64,000 nucleotides of DNA, from positions 124,001-188,000 of the forward strand of contig JBBHKE010002557.1 of NCBI GenBank assembly GCA_037447655.1, in the 5' to 3' direction. Of this stretch, positions 22,813 to 35,668 are shown piece after piece (position 1 is the first letter of the stretch; each line of letters begins with the position of its first letter). The DNA comes from Zygnema cylindricum. Taxonomy: Eukaryota; Streptophyta; Zygnematophyceae; Zygnematales; Zygnemataceae. Position numbers and translations under genes: made by a program. Below the pieces are notes generated by a model, which did no database searches, was not told the DNA's origin, and saw only the letters and a program-made list of their open reading frames with translations.

Positions 22813-24477
22813 TTAAGCACATCCACTATAATCACTTATATTATCACTCTCACTAAACTGAATCCCTACCACCACTCCCATCTTTTCCATCTCTCTTAAC
22901 TTATCTAGATTCACATGGCCAAGCCTCTTATGCCACATCATAATATCATGAACACCAGCATAATAAAGTTTCTTCGTTTCATTACTTAAAATCAGCCTAA
23001 ACATCCCATGTTTACCTTTCTCAGCAATAAAATAGACATCCTCCTCAAAACTAGCAGTAAAGACTCCTTCCCTAGTGCTAGTAAAAAACCCGTTATCATC
23101 TAATACAGATGTAGAGATGACATTTTTGTTCAGCTTCGGAATAAACAATACATCGGAGAATGTTACTATGGATGTCTTTCCTTCTACTAACACTTTCAGA
23201 TCTACCGATCCTACAAGAGTAGTGGTGACTATCCTCCCATCTCCGCACTCTATCTCTACGGTAAGAATCTTTCTTATTTTAGAGAACAAGTGCCTATCCT
23301 TACACATGTGTATGGAGGCACCTGAATGTATAATCCAGCCTGCTTCACCTTTCAATCCACCGTAAGCACATTTCTGCCTTCGTGGAATTTCGACCTTGTT
23401 TTTCGCCTCCAACTCCTCATCCAAAATGAGCTTATCTTCCTCGTCCTCGGATTTCGCCTCATGTACATGTGTCACAAGGGCCTTTTTCTTTCTTCTCGGA
23501 GTACCACCGGTCTGCCCCCCCTCCTCGGTTAGCTAAGTGCACTCTGCCATATAGTGCCTCGGTTTCTTACAAAAATGACATAAACCTTTGGGAGCCCTTG
23601 GTCCGAACTCGTCGGTCTGATTTTTCTGCTCCCTTCCCCCATAGCTTCCGACCGATTTCCGAGAATCCTTTTTCCTCCAATAGGTCGAAGTTGCCAAGGC
23701 TTGGCCACTCTTTCCTCCCCTTCGGATCTCAATCGTATTCTCCCGAGCGAGAATCGTCCCTACCACTGAGTTCCATATCCACCTTGAGTCCGACAAGTCC
23801 TGCACACGGTTGACTATGTTCTCGAACTCATCGGGTAACTTCATCAGTAAACAGTTAACCTTTTCTTTTTCACTAAAAACTTTTCTCGCACTCTCTAGCT
23901 CCATGAAGAGTGTAGCAAGCTCATTGCAAAAATCCAACATTTTCCCCCCTTTGTATACATATTCCTTAACTTTCTGATCAGCCAACTGTTGTTGCTGAAT
24001 CGTACCACTTCGGTACATCTGTATGAGAGCCATCCACAGATCGAATGCCCTTTCTACTTGCAAATGAGGACATGGAAGTCTTTGAGTAAGATGGCGTAGG
24101 ATGAAGTGTTTTGGTGCCATATTTTTCAAGTCCCAGGTTTGAGTATCATTCTCCTCGTTCCTCGGAATAGGTGACATAAATGCTAAACCAGTTGCTATTG
24201 GTGTGGTCGTCTCCTTCTCTGCTCATTTGTCCACCACCTCTCCTTTCTTTGTCTCCTCTGTTGAAGATGGACCTGCTTTCTTTCTGAATCTGCTTCCTTC
24301 AAACCCTGGAGGAATTCCAAGACTTGATGGACGCCCCAGTCGTCCACTCACTATCCCCCAAAACCTTTTTTCGCATAGAGCTCCTATCATCATACTTTCC
24401 CAGTGTATGAAGCCAGTGCCATTAAAGATTGGTACCCTAGAGGGTGGGCCCATACCTTGAAACTCTGAGACCTCCAT
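22813..24477 (-). pseudogene. Element E gag-protease remnants
   Basis: The gag start ATG at 24477 (MEVSEFQGMGPPSR) lies 20 nt inside the LTR. Three frames are needed: 24477-24223, 24177-23533 and 23475-22813. The middle one ends at the zinc knuckle (CHFCKKPRHYMAEC). The protease motif reads HSGAS in place of DSGAS, so the catalytic Asp is His. The last part contains WHKRLGHVNLDKL of the pre-integrase domain. Confidence 0.85.
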
Positions 24478-25528
24478 AAGTCCTCAGAGTGGACAACTTC
24501 CAAGAAGCCTCTAGGATAACCCTCACCCCTTTGTGTTTCAGCAAGAACAACATCCACCTTGGCAGACAAAAACTCTGACAAACTTCACCTTTGTGAAGGC
24601 AAGACACCCTTGAGTCGATAGCAAAAAAAATCTTTGAATTTGCTCCCTTGAGCAGTAAGTTATGGAGGGTCAAAGTTGATTTTTTGTACAGAAGCTCTCT
24701 ATGAGAGAGGGTCCTATCTCCTAATTTTTCTAAGTCCTATCTCTCTCACAAACTCTATCTACTGATGTACGGAGCCAATCATAATCCACTTCCGTACACA
24801 AAAGTACAGCTGCCGGTGTACTTTTTGTACGGAAATTGTACAACATGGCCTAAATATCGACACGTGGTATATCCGGATTTGCTCCCTTAATCCTCGGAGA
24901 TGCCGCAATCCAATGTTATTCCGCCACGTGTCATCCGATATGGTGATGACCACAAACCGCCGAAATCCTCTTCCGCGATCTCGGCGTTCATTCCGGCCGT
25001 CCGATTAAATTCACATTTAATCGTAGCCGTAATAAATACATGCGCGGTATTCGTTTCTCTAAAGAAACAAATGCGCGGTATTCGTTTCTTTATCCTTACC
25101 AAAATCCGTACTTTTACATTACTGGATCTATGTATCCCGTAAATAGTTGCAGTTAAATGAATTATCCTACTTGGTAATGTATAAGTAAATATCAAACCCA
25201 ATTGTACGTAACACTAGGTTTAGACATAACCGATAAGGCTACCGGCTACCGGCTGCTTACCGTTTGGCAGGTACCAGGATCAAATCTTGGGGGCAACACA
25301 TATCCTTTTAGTAAATAAACCTCTAACGGTAAATAAACTAATATACATATTTCCCTTAAACCTCTGGATAGCCAAGGTAGCCATGGCTCTAGCTTCCTCT
25401 CCAAGTTCTCACTAACTGCGACAAGTTTGAGAAGTTGGAGGGAGAAGTTAGAGGTAGACTGCCTCGGCTTTTTCCTATCTTTATATTTAGAACTAGAAAA
25501 TACTTTAAACGGACCATTAATTTCTACA
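24458..25528 (-). repeat. 5' LTR of element E
   Basis: On the minus strand TGTAGAAATTAATGGTCC...CTCAGAGTTTCA, about 1071 bp, same family as the B LTRs. It contains the conserved GTACGG-rich central section and the GCCATGGCTACC block. Confidence 0.88.
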
Positions 25529-25585
25529 TTCATTACTCTATTTATTTTTTTTAGTTTTTGTACTCTAATTGCGATTCCCTGTGTA

Positions 25586-28500
25586 CTATAGTACTACACT
25601 ATCTAGTATTATAGCGTATAGTATGATATGTCACATGTCACAATTACAAACGAAAGTAAGGAACAATAGCACTACCTTCGCATGACTTTCATTCAAAACA
25701 CAAAACACAAAAAAAGAACGAACTATAATCAGGATAATTTTTTATCGACATATCGGACGAATACATCGATAAATTATTGTGGTAATTCCCTTACCGATGT
25801 ATTGATTTTTTACATCTATTATCCATGAGCTAAAAAATGTACATATCGATTATCAGTAAAAGGCTACCGATACACGACACTAATTACCTCGTAAATCTTA
25901 CAAGGGGTAACATTTAACATCGATACTATTAGTAGTGAAAAATAATTGAGGTTCTAAAAGTATCTATGACATGAAATAACAAATTATTCTCGCCTTATCA
26001 ATGAACATACAAATGCAAGCTTGCATGATTTGTTCGGGAAAACACGATAAATGATTAGCGCATGCTTCATTTTTCGCAGGGGCCCACGTCAACTAGTACA
26101 AAATTACATAGTCGACGTACATAATAGTATAATTATGGTAACATTGTCATATGAATTTATGTTAGGTAGCTTCAAACTCTCCTCTAACTTGTTAGCTACG
26201 AGCTAAATTTTTGTCGAGATTGTTAACATCGACCGTCAGATAAAAACGGCCATCAACACAACCATCTACAAGTTATGCTTTCTATATTGTAAGCAACAAA
26301 TGGAAAGAAAATGTTCGACGCAAGTCACATTTAATCATATAATAAAAGATCCCTCTTTTCTTGCAGTTTTCAGCGAGAGGAGAACCCTTTTCTCTTCTCT
26401 TCGCCCTTTTTTGTCTCTCACTATCTCTAAAACCTTAAAAAGTTGAAAATAGGGTGACAAAAACACAAAAAGGGAGAGCATGGGAAAGTGAGAAGAGGAA
26501 AGTGAGAGGGAAAGTAATAGGGAGATGAAAAAAGAAATAACAATGAAAGGGATAGAGCGAGTGAAAACTTTTCTCTCTTTCTCCACCTCCAGCTTCCTCT
26601 TTATCCCCATTTCCCACTTCTTTTCCTATTTCCTCCCCTTTCCCCTCTCCCTCTCGAATAAATTTAAAAGAGTGAGGTACCATAGGGGGGGAGAGAAAAA
26701 AAGGCGAGGAAGATATAGGAGTTGGAGAAAGAGATAGAGAGAGAAATGGAGAGAGGATAAGGGAAAACGAGATAGAATGAGAGAGAAGCAGAAAAAAAGT
26801 GGGCGTTGGAAAGTTAGTGAGAGAGAGCGACCTTCGATTTCTCTTTCCCTCTTCTCTTTTCACTTTCTCTCTCCATTTAATATTTTTATAGTTTCAGGGA
26901 AGATGAGAGACGGAACGTGGCGAATAAAAGAGATGTGGGTACTCCTTTCACCCCTGAACGAAACATAGAGAAAAATGGTTTTTTTTCAAATGATTAAACG
27001 TGGGTTGTTTTCAAAACTTTCAGTTACATATATGTTTGGTCACAGTACCATTGAAGGGTAATTTGTAGTAAGGTGTTTAAGTTGTTTTCTTTGGTTTTTA
27101 TGTTTTGGGGACTTCGTTAAATCTCACAATATGTGTTTTATTGTTATTGTTTTAATTATTGAACACGGTTGACTAAAAGTTGTGCTTGCCACCGATACTT
27201 CGGTTCCCGTGAGGCAATTACACTTGTTTGATTTTTTTAGGATGTTGCTAGGCCAGTTTTCGAAAGTTAAATGTAATCACAAAATTTATGACAAATTGTA
27301 CCAATTTTGTTACAAATTGAGTACATAAATGTATTTTATGCCATAAAATGGTTATAGCAAGCGAAAAGGCTAGGTAACCAAAATTAATTCCCTTTATTTA
27401 TATTATAATGGAAAGTTTCGCACAATTTAAAGGTTCTCGTCCATCAAGTGTTGCCAATAATCATACGTACACACTTATTGGCAATAATATATTAATCACT
27501 TATCCACCAGGTCGCGCCACTAATGCAACTATCGCCTACGTGTTTTATTACGTACTTTAGTACCGTTTTAATTACGTTATTATGTTTTAAACATAAATTA
27601 TTTTTTGTGGATGTCAATCGATGGCAAAAAGAGCGCCATAAGATATCCTCGAGCATAATTTTTCTCGTAACTTCCGGTGGATTTGAATCCAACATGTTTG
27701 AAGGCACATGGCCTTTGCCAATTACTAGGTTGTCGTCGCTTGTCCCCCATGTATCATATCTTATATTTCCAAGTGTACCAACCGTACACGTCGAGTGTGT
27801 GGCTAATGTCCTCCTTGAGAAAAGTTGAGGATATTAGCGAGACATTGGATAGAGTGAGCGCTTGCTCTAAAAACACAACATCGGATGGTCAAAGTTGTCG
27901 CCCAAAAGTTTTGAGAATCTTTCTGGATTTGTCATAAACATGTGAAAAAAAAGAGAAGAAAACAAGTACGGCTTGGTAAAAAAATGTACGGTTTTTAGTT
28001 AGCAACCTCATTTTTCGCTAATGGAGCCCCACCCTAAGTATATAACCGAAGTTGGACATTAAACATGGTGATGTAATGTGCTTTATTTTACATAGTGGAT
28101 AAATATTAGGGCTATTGAACACATTGTGTTATTAACATGCCTCGAACAAAATAATTAACGTTGATTAACACACATCACACTACTTCATTTGCACATTGCC
28201 ATAGTGTGTGTTCACATGGTCGACATCAAATAGGTTGGTATGATTTTTCAACCGTCTTTAAGGCTATTCCACACCCGAGTGCTATTTTTAATGTTGATGT
28301 CACTCACTTTCGTTTGTAGACTTCGTTACTTTTAGGACACATTTTTATTTTTTTTGTAATTTCAGGTTGAAAGTAACAACATTTTTCGTAAGGAATGACA
28401 CATGTCGCACTACACTACTTTCACACCTCTTAAACTAGTGTAAATGAAAACAATTAAGCCGTACGGATATTAACGCCAGGATATATATTTAGGGCCGCCG

Positions 28501-28618
28501 ATATTCGTGTTGTAAACACTATATCACGGGTGTACTGTGATACACCTCCGAAAAATAACCAGCTGGCTTCTCGGCATTCACGCAGCCAATCACAAATATC
28601 GGAAGAGTCTTGAAACCA
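25586..28618. other. Intergenic DNA, no gene recognised
   Basis: AT-rich. About 26340-26900 is a strand-asymmetric purine/pyrimidine tract (GAGA/CTCT words) that produces long low-complexity ORFs on both strands. I see no domain, splice pattern or RNA gene. Confidence 0.4.
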
Positions 28619-29070
28619 TAGTTCAAAAGTAGGTGAAAGTAGGCCCATACAATATGTCGATTGTACGCAAAACAAACAATGTAACATTAGGACCCATATT
28701 GTATTGGTCGCAAAATGAAAAAAAAAGTAACTGAGTTAAATTGCACATCGATCGATAGAGAATTAAACGTCGTGTCTAAATTTTGAAAAACATTCTGACA
28801 AAAAAATATTTTTCTGTGAGTTTTGAGGTATTTTTTATTCAAACCGTTAGATTCAGGCGATCGGACGATCGCTGATCAAAGTAGCGATCTAAGAAGATCA
28901 CATAAAAAGCCCATAACACAACTTACGATAGGATTATCGTCTGATTTGGACGATCGGACGGTCGCTGATCAAAGTAGTGATTTCAGAAGATCACATGAAA
29001 AGCCCATAACATAACTTACGATAAAGGCGCCTATAAAGGGCATACAATAGAAACGCCTACTTTTGAACTA
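28619..29070 (+). mobile_element. TIR element 'TAGTTCAAAAGTAGG', copy 1
   Basis: Ends TAGTTCAAAAGTAGGTG and CGCCTACTTTTGAACTA form a 17-bp terminal inverted repeat with one mismatch. The 452-bp interior holds two near-repeats of CGATCGGACGRTCGCTGATC (about 28858 and 28950). An inverted copy lies at 61169-61711. No transposase is encoded, so it is a MITE-like non-autonomous element; the superfamily is undetermined. Confidence 0.7.
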
Positions 29071-30595
29071 CGCGTGAAACCCCTAGTTGTTCATTACGCG
29101 AGATTTTTTCATTTTTTCCAGTTTCTACATATTGTACATGACTTTTCAAAAAATCGCAGAAAAAACGTATACTGTAAACTGAAACTGAAAATTTACGGAC
29201 ACATATAGACAAATTACGGTAGCTGTACAAATAATTACAGAAACTGTACGGAAATTGACGAAAATATTCGATGCACGTATTGGTACTTTCTGTTCAGTAA
29301 ACTGATCAGAATGTTCACAGAAATGTACGGAAATTTATCGTCACGTCTACGGACATTTCCAAAAAGAGAAGTTGCGGCGTCACACTATTTGAGCGCCGTA
29401 AGTTCAAAATGTGTACGGGCGTCTTCTTTAAATTTTCGAAAAGTAGCTGCCATAAATACTTCAACAGTTAAAAGCGAGAATTCAAGGAAGACGCCATTAC
29501 CGACGCCGAAGACAATTTTTTTCAAAAGTGACCATTTCGCAGGAGTTGATCTTGGGCCTATCTACGCCCCAAATATCCGTTGATAGGATTAACCGTACCC
29601 AGTTGATGTAGATGTTCCGACGCACACGTGAGGTGTGTTAGTTATATTAATATTTATTAGTTTTTACAGCTCATTTGACGGAAAGCGTACAAACTGCGGT
29701 ACATGTTCAATTCAAATTTGTTAACATGTACGGATTTGTACGAAAAATAGTTCATTAACGTTTTCTACGATTTTTTCAAATCGACCTCTCCAGTTTCTGC
29801 GTATTGTACGCTCGTTCGAATCGTGCGTAGAATACGTTTTGAACAACTATGGTGAAACCTATGCCGGCGTCGCCAAAGAAATAACTCACTGCCCGGCACT
29901 CACGCGGCCAGTCACAAATGGGGAAAAGGCACGGACAGACGGACGCTTCGTGCTAAGCAATACAGGTTAACGGGAACCATTACATATTACTGATATACAG
30001 TGCACGTAATCTTCTGATTACATATACCGTATCCTGTCTACAGATTGCCGTTCACGCACCGGATATTTACATTTATATGGTATCCGATTCTGGAAAAGGC
30101 ATATTCTGATTCCAGGCGTCAAACGAATCAAATTGTAGCATCGCACGAGAACTTCAAAATAAACAAGGTTTTCACTATACAATTTGCACACGTCCGCTGA
30201 GCGTGTACAGTAACCGCTCCACCCCCGCAAAGTACGGCATAAATGTATCGGAAGCGTTAAGCCAATGACATTGCACCGAAATTGTCGCTACAGTAGTCTT
30301 AAAAATAAGCAAACAAAGCACGATGATCACCACGTGTCAGGTGACCATGTAGCGTAACCGCTCACGTTCAAATCAATTGTCGTTTACTTCGCCAAATCCT
30401 AAGCGCACTTTCCCTCGAAACGTCAAATCTTGAAATTTAACACGTAAATGAGTTATTAAATACTTTAAATAGTGCTGAATATCCACTATGGTGAATCGTG
30501 TAACACTAAATACAGTATAACCTCCAAATTCGTACGAAAAATGGTTCATCAGCCTCGCAAATTGAAATTTGAAAGCGATAAACATTTGGCTTCGG
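29071..30595. other. Intergenic DNA, GTAC-rich
   Basis: No gene recognised. A CACTCACGCGGCCAGTCACAAAT block near 29890 resembles 28580-28600, suggesting remnants of a larger repeat. TGTACGG words are frequent. Confidence 0.35.
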
Positions 30596-31145
30596 TACAC
30601 CGCGCATCGTTATTACTTATTAGTGTCAAAGTTTAAATAGTGTGGAAGTAAATATACCGTCATTGACGCTAATTAAGATATATATATATTTTTTTTAAAA
30701 GGTGTATTCTAATTTCGGCGTTTATGCTAATTTGGGAACAGGAAAAATGGAATATTCACCGTACGATTATATACATTAATATATGTATCCGTACAAAATA
30801 TTAAAAATTGTACGCCGTTATGAAATTTAAATATCCGTACATGTAAAACTAATTTACGTGTCAGAACAATCCCGTTTTTTTAGCGCACGATCCTATGCGT
30901 GCGCGTCTGATTTAACTCATTTTTTGTAAAATTTTCACTTGAAATGGTACATTTATGTACTGTCTGACATCGACCATACACCATACTATTTACATATTAT
31001 TGTAATTCGTCCTTTACGCTATTTTGTACGGTACCTTAATCAACGTCAAGGAAAAATTAAAATCATGTATCCTATTTGAGGAAAAAAATCAAGAATTTAA
31101 GAACCCAAATTAGTGTCGTTGACACTAATAACGATGCGCGGTGTA
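30596..31145 (+). mobile_element. TA-flanked MITE (550 bp)
   Basis: TACACCGCGCATCGTTATTA at the left, and at the right the reverse complement TACACCGCGCATCGTTATTA, followed on both sides by GTGTCAA. It contains the family word TTTAAATAGTGTGG. No ORF. Confidence 0.75.
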
Positions 31146-31264
31146 TTTCACTGCGTACTTTAAAATATCACGTACGTTTTTATGTCTATATTCCGTTAAA
31201 CTAACGCAGTGTCCATTGAAACGTTCACTGCCGTAACCACGCAGGATCAATACTTCTTTTCTTA

Positions 31265-32218
31265 GGGTACGTCCCTATGTAAGCGATACTTTGAAAAAGT
31301 ATTTTGGACTGTAGTGAAATGTTCCGTACTACTTTGAAAAGCGTCCCTATGTGCGAAAATGAAATCGAAACTTTTAAATGTGGCGGTTGTAGACGTAGGT
31401 ACAACTTTGTGACGGTTGACGACGACTCCAAAATTGGTGACGCCAACAAAAATAGCGACAGTTGTAGACATCTACATTTTTGGAATTTTGTGACATGGCA
31501 GATGTTTAGGGTTTTGTAACACTATGACGTCACGATCACTTGTGACGTCACAGATTCAAGAACTTTCGGCCATGGATACCTGATTTCGTTTCCTCTACTT
31601 TTATCGCTATACTTCCCATAAAAATATACATAAAGGTAGTCAAAATAATTATTTTTCAAATATCTTTCATTTCATACCAGTTTTGTCGTGCCACATTCTA
31701 AAAAGTGTGAGATAAAAGTGATAGTGTGAGAGGGAGAGGGGAGAGGCGACGACGACGCAAAATTCTACCGAGGGACCCATGAATGAAATTGGAGGTCCGA
31801 GACCCCTGCAGATTTTTTTCCGTACATCCTCGTCTTTTCCGTACATGCACGTGACGGGCTGGGAGAAAAATAGCGAGTAATCTCCCTCGTCCTAAAATTT
31901 TCCCACTCGTGTGGCGTTTGCGTGGGTCATTTTTCATTCTTTGTTTGGGTGGTACTTTCCCTGAAATTAAGTCGCGAGGTGATTTTGATGAAGTTTTTGA
32001 CGGGCTGGATTCTCTTGCCCGGGGGTCGAAAAAAGGAAAACGCCAAAATGCGTTCACATGACGACAATCATGGAGTACATTCAAAGTATCGACTTGAAGT
32101 TTGTTGTACTTTTAAAGAACTGATTTATTTGTACAGCTAAAGTTTTCATCGTATGGAACTGCGTTTTGGGTGAAAACGACAGATTAAAGTCGATACTTTA
32201 ATACATGGGGACGTACCC
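31265..32218. mobile_element. Harbinger-like TIR element, TSD TTA
   Basis: GGGTACGTCCCTATGTA at the left and the reverse complement GGGTACGTCCCCATGTA at the right, 16 of 17 matching. It is flanked by TTA on both sides (31262-31264 and 32219-32221). TTA/TAA target duplications and G-rich TIR ends are typical of PIF/Harbinger. No transposase is recognisable in the 954 bp. Confidence 0.6.
31692..31951. repeat. 258-bp dispersed repeat, copy 1
   Basis: CATTCTAAAAAGTGTGAGAT...TTGTTTGGGTGGTA, nearly identical to 34078-34338. It lies inside the Harbinger-like element. The TA at its end is the position where a MITE is inserted in the second copy. Confidence 0.8.
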
Positions 32219-32921
32219 TTATTATTTCCTCCGCTGGTTATATATAATCTCCTCTCGTACATATATCACCTCCGCTCGTACAGATATTGCGTTCATATAT
32301 TGCATTGGAAGATTCTTTCAAGATTTTAAGCATCAGATATTAACCTACGTGCTACCAACTAGAATGAGCCACGCAAATAAAAAGTGCTTTACTGACACGA
32401 CCTAATGGAAGGCACGCCCTTCAGTAAACTTATCCGTACAGTTACTGAAAAGCCTAATGGAAGGCCACCCTTATGGATTAATTATAGTAAAAAGACGCGA
32501 CATTGTACGGATTGTCAGGTTTTGTACTTCTACCTATTTTACTGTATATATAATTACGGCATACCGGTGTACCTAAATCAGCATTATGGATCAATTATAA
32601 TTAAACTTTTTTTCGTTTATTTTGCAAAACCCAAAATTAGCATTGATAACACTAATTCATTATTAACACTAATAATTTATAAACGCTAATAACGATTCAC
32701 GGTGTACTGTACAGCACGAAACAATGTACACGAAACTATGAAGCTGGGTTGTGTGATGTCATGAGACATGAGTGTTGTACATCGGTGGTTAGACAAAACC
32801 GATATGTCCGAATGCGATATGTAAAATCATCGGCTGGCCAATTGCTAAATTTCATTGGTGGTAATTATATCCAGCCGATAACCACCGCGATATATCATAT
32901 CTGCTGTACGATATAATATAG
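32219..32921. other. Intergenic DNA with a MITE right-end remnant
   Basis: No gene seen. GCTAATAACGATTCACGGTGTA near 32685-32706 is a right end of the TA-flanked MITE family whose left end I cannot place. Confidence 0.4.
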
Positions 32922-33120
32922 TACACCGCAAATCGTTATTAGTGATAATAACACTAATTCGGTCACAACTTTTTTTCACCTAAAATCACTAAATAGAGTT
33001 AACAAAATTAAGGACGTATACTACAATCTCCCACCTCTATTTGCTCTAAATTAGTATTGTTAATTATAATTTCGCATTAACACTAATAAAACTTTAACGA
33101 TAATGACGATGAGCGGTGTA
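32922..33120. mobile_element. TA-flanked MITE (199 bp)
   Basis: TACACCGCAAATCGTTATTAGTG...GACGATGAGCGGTGTA. Terminal inverted repeats of about 23 bp with a few mismatches. Confidence 0.7.
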
Positions 33121-34077
33121 ATTTAATCCATCAACGGCCAAGACTGAATTGTGTTCGGTACAAATGTAAAACTAATGCCGTCTCTCCATTAAGAGGTGCC
33201 ACTAATTGTATGTAAACATTCACCGAAAAACTGCAATTATCACGTCGAGTTTACGTCGAGTCTAACTACACTGTGAAATACTATTTATGTTTTTAACAAA
33301 ATATCCACACTCCTAAATTTTTAACCCTCTGCACAAAAAATAGAATTCATAATACTTATTTATTCTTTAAGATGATATAGGTATTTTTTGACTAGTGTCA
33401 TTTTAGCTAATTAAAAAGGTATTAAATTAATGTTATGTATGAATTGTGTCATTATGTACGTAAGTTGACCGTTATTTTGAACTAAAGTTCAAAAAACAGG
33501 TTAATTAGACACCGAAAAAAAAAGTGAGTGGTATTGGAACAAGAAAGCGCTCTTAAATTCGACCCATAGCCCCTAAAGACAGTGAAAATCGTCTTAACCT
33601 GTTCCCACATGGTCAAGCATTATGGTCGAGCCCATAACCTATTAAAGGTGGATTGGCAGACACCATTAAATCATACACAAAAGAAAATATCAATGCAAAT
33701 AAATTGATTTGAATCTAGGGTGATTTCTTCAAATGATAATAGTTGCATACAAAGCACATATTAATCATTGTGGAGTGTAAGTGTGTCTTAGTGCTATTTA
33801 ACTTTAACAATCCCAATGTAGATTGAAATGATTTTTTCTTAGATTCTAATGGTGATATTAAAGAGACAAATTTAGAAAGTAAGGGAGACCTGCACTAATG
33901 AGTTAGATTTTGACGACTATATTTGAAAATTAAAATACGAAGATACGAGTAAAAACAAGAAATAAAAATGAATCAAACACGGAGAAGAGAAAAAATAAGT
34001 ATGATAGAAAGAATGGGAGGAAAAGGACCGACAAGTTAATGATCAGTAAGTAGAACGTGAATTAAAGGACTGATGGG
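33121..34077. other. Intergenic DNA, no gene recognised
   Basis: AT-rich, with scattered short ORFs only. Confidence 0.4.
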
Positions 34078-34338
34078 ACATTCTAAAAAGTGTGAGATAA
34101 AAGTGATTGTGTGAGAAGGAGAGGGGAGAGGCGACGATGATGCAAAATTCTACCGAGGACTCATGAATGAAATTGGAGGTCCGAGACCCCTGCAGATTTT
34201 TTTCCGTACATCCTCGTCTTTTCCGTACATGCACGTGACGGGCTGGGAGAAAAATAGCGAGTACTCTCCCTCGTCCTAAATTTTTCCCACTCGTGTGGCG
34301 CGTGCGTGGATCATTTTTCATTCGTTGTTTGGGCGGTA
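34078..34338. repeat. 258-bp dispersed repeat, copy 2
   Basis: It matches 31692-31951 nearly base for base, up to the TA where the MITE at 34337 starts. Confidence 0.8.
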
Positions 34339-34530
34339 CACCGCCAATCGCTATTAGCGTTGTGTACGCTAATCCCGTCCCGCTTTTTTTTTTATTTATT
34401 CTCAAATAGCGTAGTTTATTCTATTTTTTTCTTTATTCTATTTAGGGTTATATTCAGTACGTTGTCTCTTAAATAGAGTGGTGTACGGTCAGTGTCAGAC
34501 CGTACATAAATGTACCTTTTATTACCAGGT
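34337..34530 (+). mobile_element. TA-flanked MITE, 5' half only
   Basis: It starts TACACCGCCAATCGCTATTAGCG and follows the reverse complement of the right half of the MITE at 58452-59011, including TTAAATAGAGTGGTGTACGG. The other half is absent. Confidence 0.7.
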
Positions 34531-35668
34531 AGATTTAGCCGGAAAAAAAGCAAAACAGCCTGCGTTACAAAAAAAATTGAAATTGAATGAAAAAACTTAA
34601 ATTATTTTAAGAATTACAACAGCGAATAAGAAAAGGAAAAAGGAAAAATGAAAAAGGAAAAAGGGAAAAAAAAAACACTTACCGGGTGAAAATATAGAAG
34701 GTCATTTAAACCCATTCCTTGTTTTTCGGCAATTTTGTCGCATGTGAGACCTCCTTTTGGAACCAAAAAAATAATGTTTTGGGTCCTAACGGAGAATAAG
34801 GACACTGCAAAAAGTGCAAAAAGTATGACATAAAAAAACTTTTTGTAATTATTTAATTTCCAGTGGAGATAAAAAACAGTATCCTCAGCCCCTCCTCAAA
34901 TCCCCCCTTACTTCAGCGTTCCCAATCCTTCCCTGTCCCTGTCCCTCTCCCTCTCCCTCTCCCTCCCGCTTTTTTATACTTGATTGTTTTCCTCTTTTTT
35001 AGTTATATTTAGCCCTTCCTTCTTCCCTCACTTTTCATCCTGCGAGATTTTTCCTACCTTTTTTCTTCCCTCCCTCTCCCTCCCTCCCTCCCTCTCCCTC
35101 CCTCCCTCCGCGTTCACACTTCTGCCTTTCTTTTCTGTCAATCTCCTCTCTCACCTCTCCTCCCTCTTTCTCAACTCTCCCTTCTTCTTTGCATTCTACT
35201 CCAATCCTCACCTCGGGCCAATGGGAAAAGTGCGGCGCACGTGAGAAGAATACTCCATTTCACGAAATTCAGGGACTTGCAAAAGCTTAACATATTGACA
35301 CGTGTCCTATCGCCAATTCTTTGGGGCCGAGATTTTGACTTAAATCAAGTCAATAACAATTCTTATAAATTGGAATATTGGAGAGGAGAGAGTGAGCTCC
35401 ATTAACGAATAAACGAATTAGGACAGCAATTTATATCAAATAGTGGCAGAAAACGACAAACGTAAGCGACAAAAGTGAGAGACGTTTCAAGATTCGAATG
35501 GTAATCTCCGGCCCAATCAGCGGAAATGCTTAGCTGCGAGCCGTACGATCAAGGAGCAAGATTCACCGTTCGATTGGTTTTATTTTGACTTGAGGCGGCT
35601 TTAGATTTATGGTGACATATTTCAAAGCGTAAATACGTCAAACGGGCTTGGCTCCATTTTCGTAGGGG
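34531..35668. other. Intergenic DNA with a CCCTCTCC-rich tract
   Basis: About 34905-35115 is a C/T-rich microsatellite (CCCTCT units). It produces an ORF without domains. No gene recognised. Confidence 0.45.

Larger units (their letters stand above)
22699..25528 (-). mobile_element. Element E: truncated B-family copia element on the minus strand
   Basis: From right to left: 5' LTR 25528-24458, PBS AGGTATGGGCCCACC, gag, protease, GAG-pre-integrase and the very start of integrase. It is cut at the C-run near 22699, with no RT, RNase H or 3' LTR. It lies inside a TA-flanked MITE. Confidence 0.88.
22472..25585. mobile_element. TA-flanked MITE split by a retroelement
   Basis: Left end TACACCGCCAATCGTAATTA at 22472. 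Right end ...GCGATTCCCTGTGTA at 25585, whose reverse complement is TACACAGGGAATCGCAATTA. Both ends continue with an AGAGTA-type subterminal word. A copia fragment occupies about 22699-25528. Confidence 0.75.

Noticed and set aside
26435-26863. Low-complexity ORFs in the purine/pyrimidine tract
   Set aside because: Composition-driven open frames on both strands with no recognisable family.
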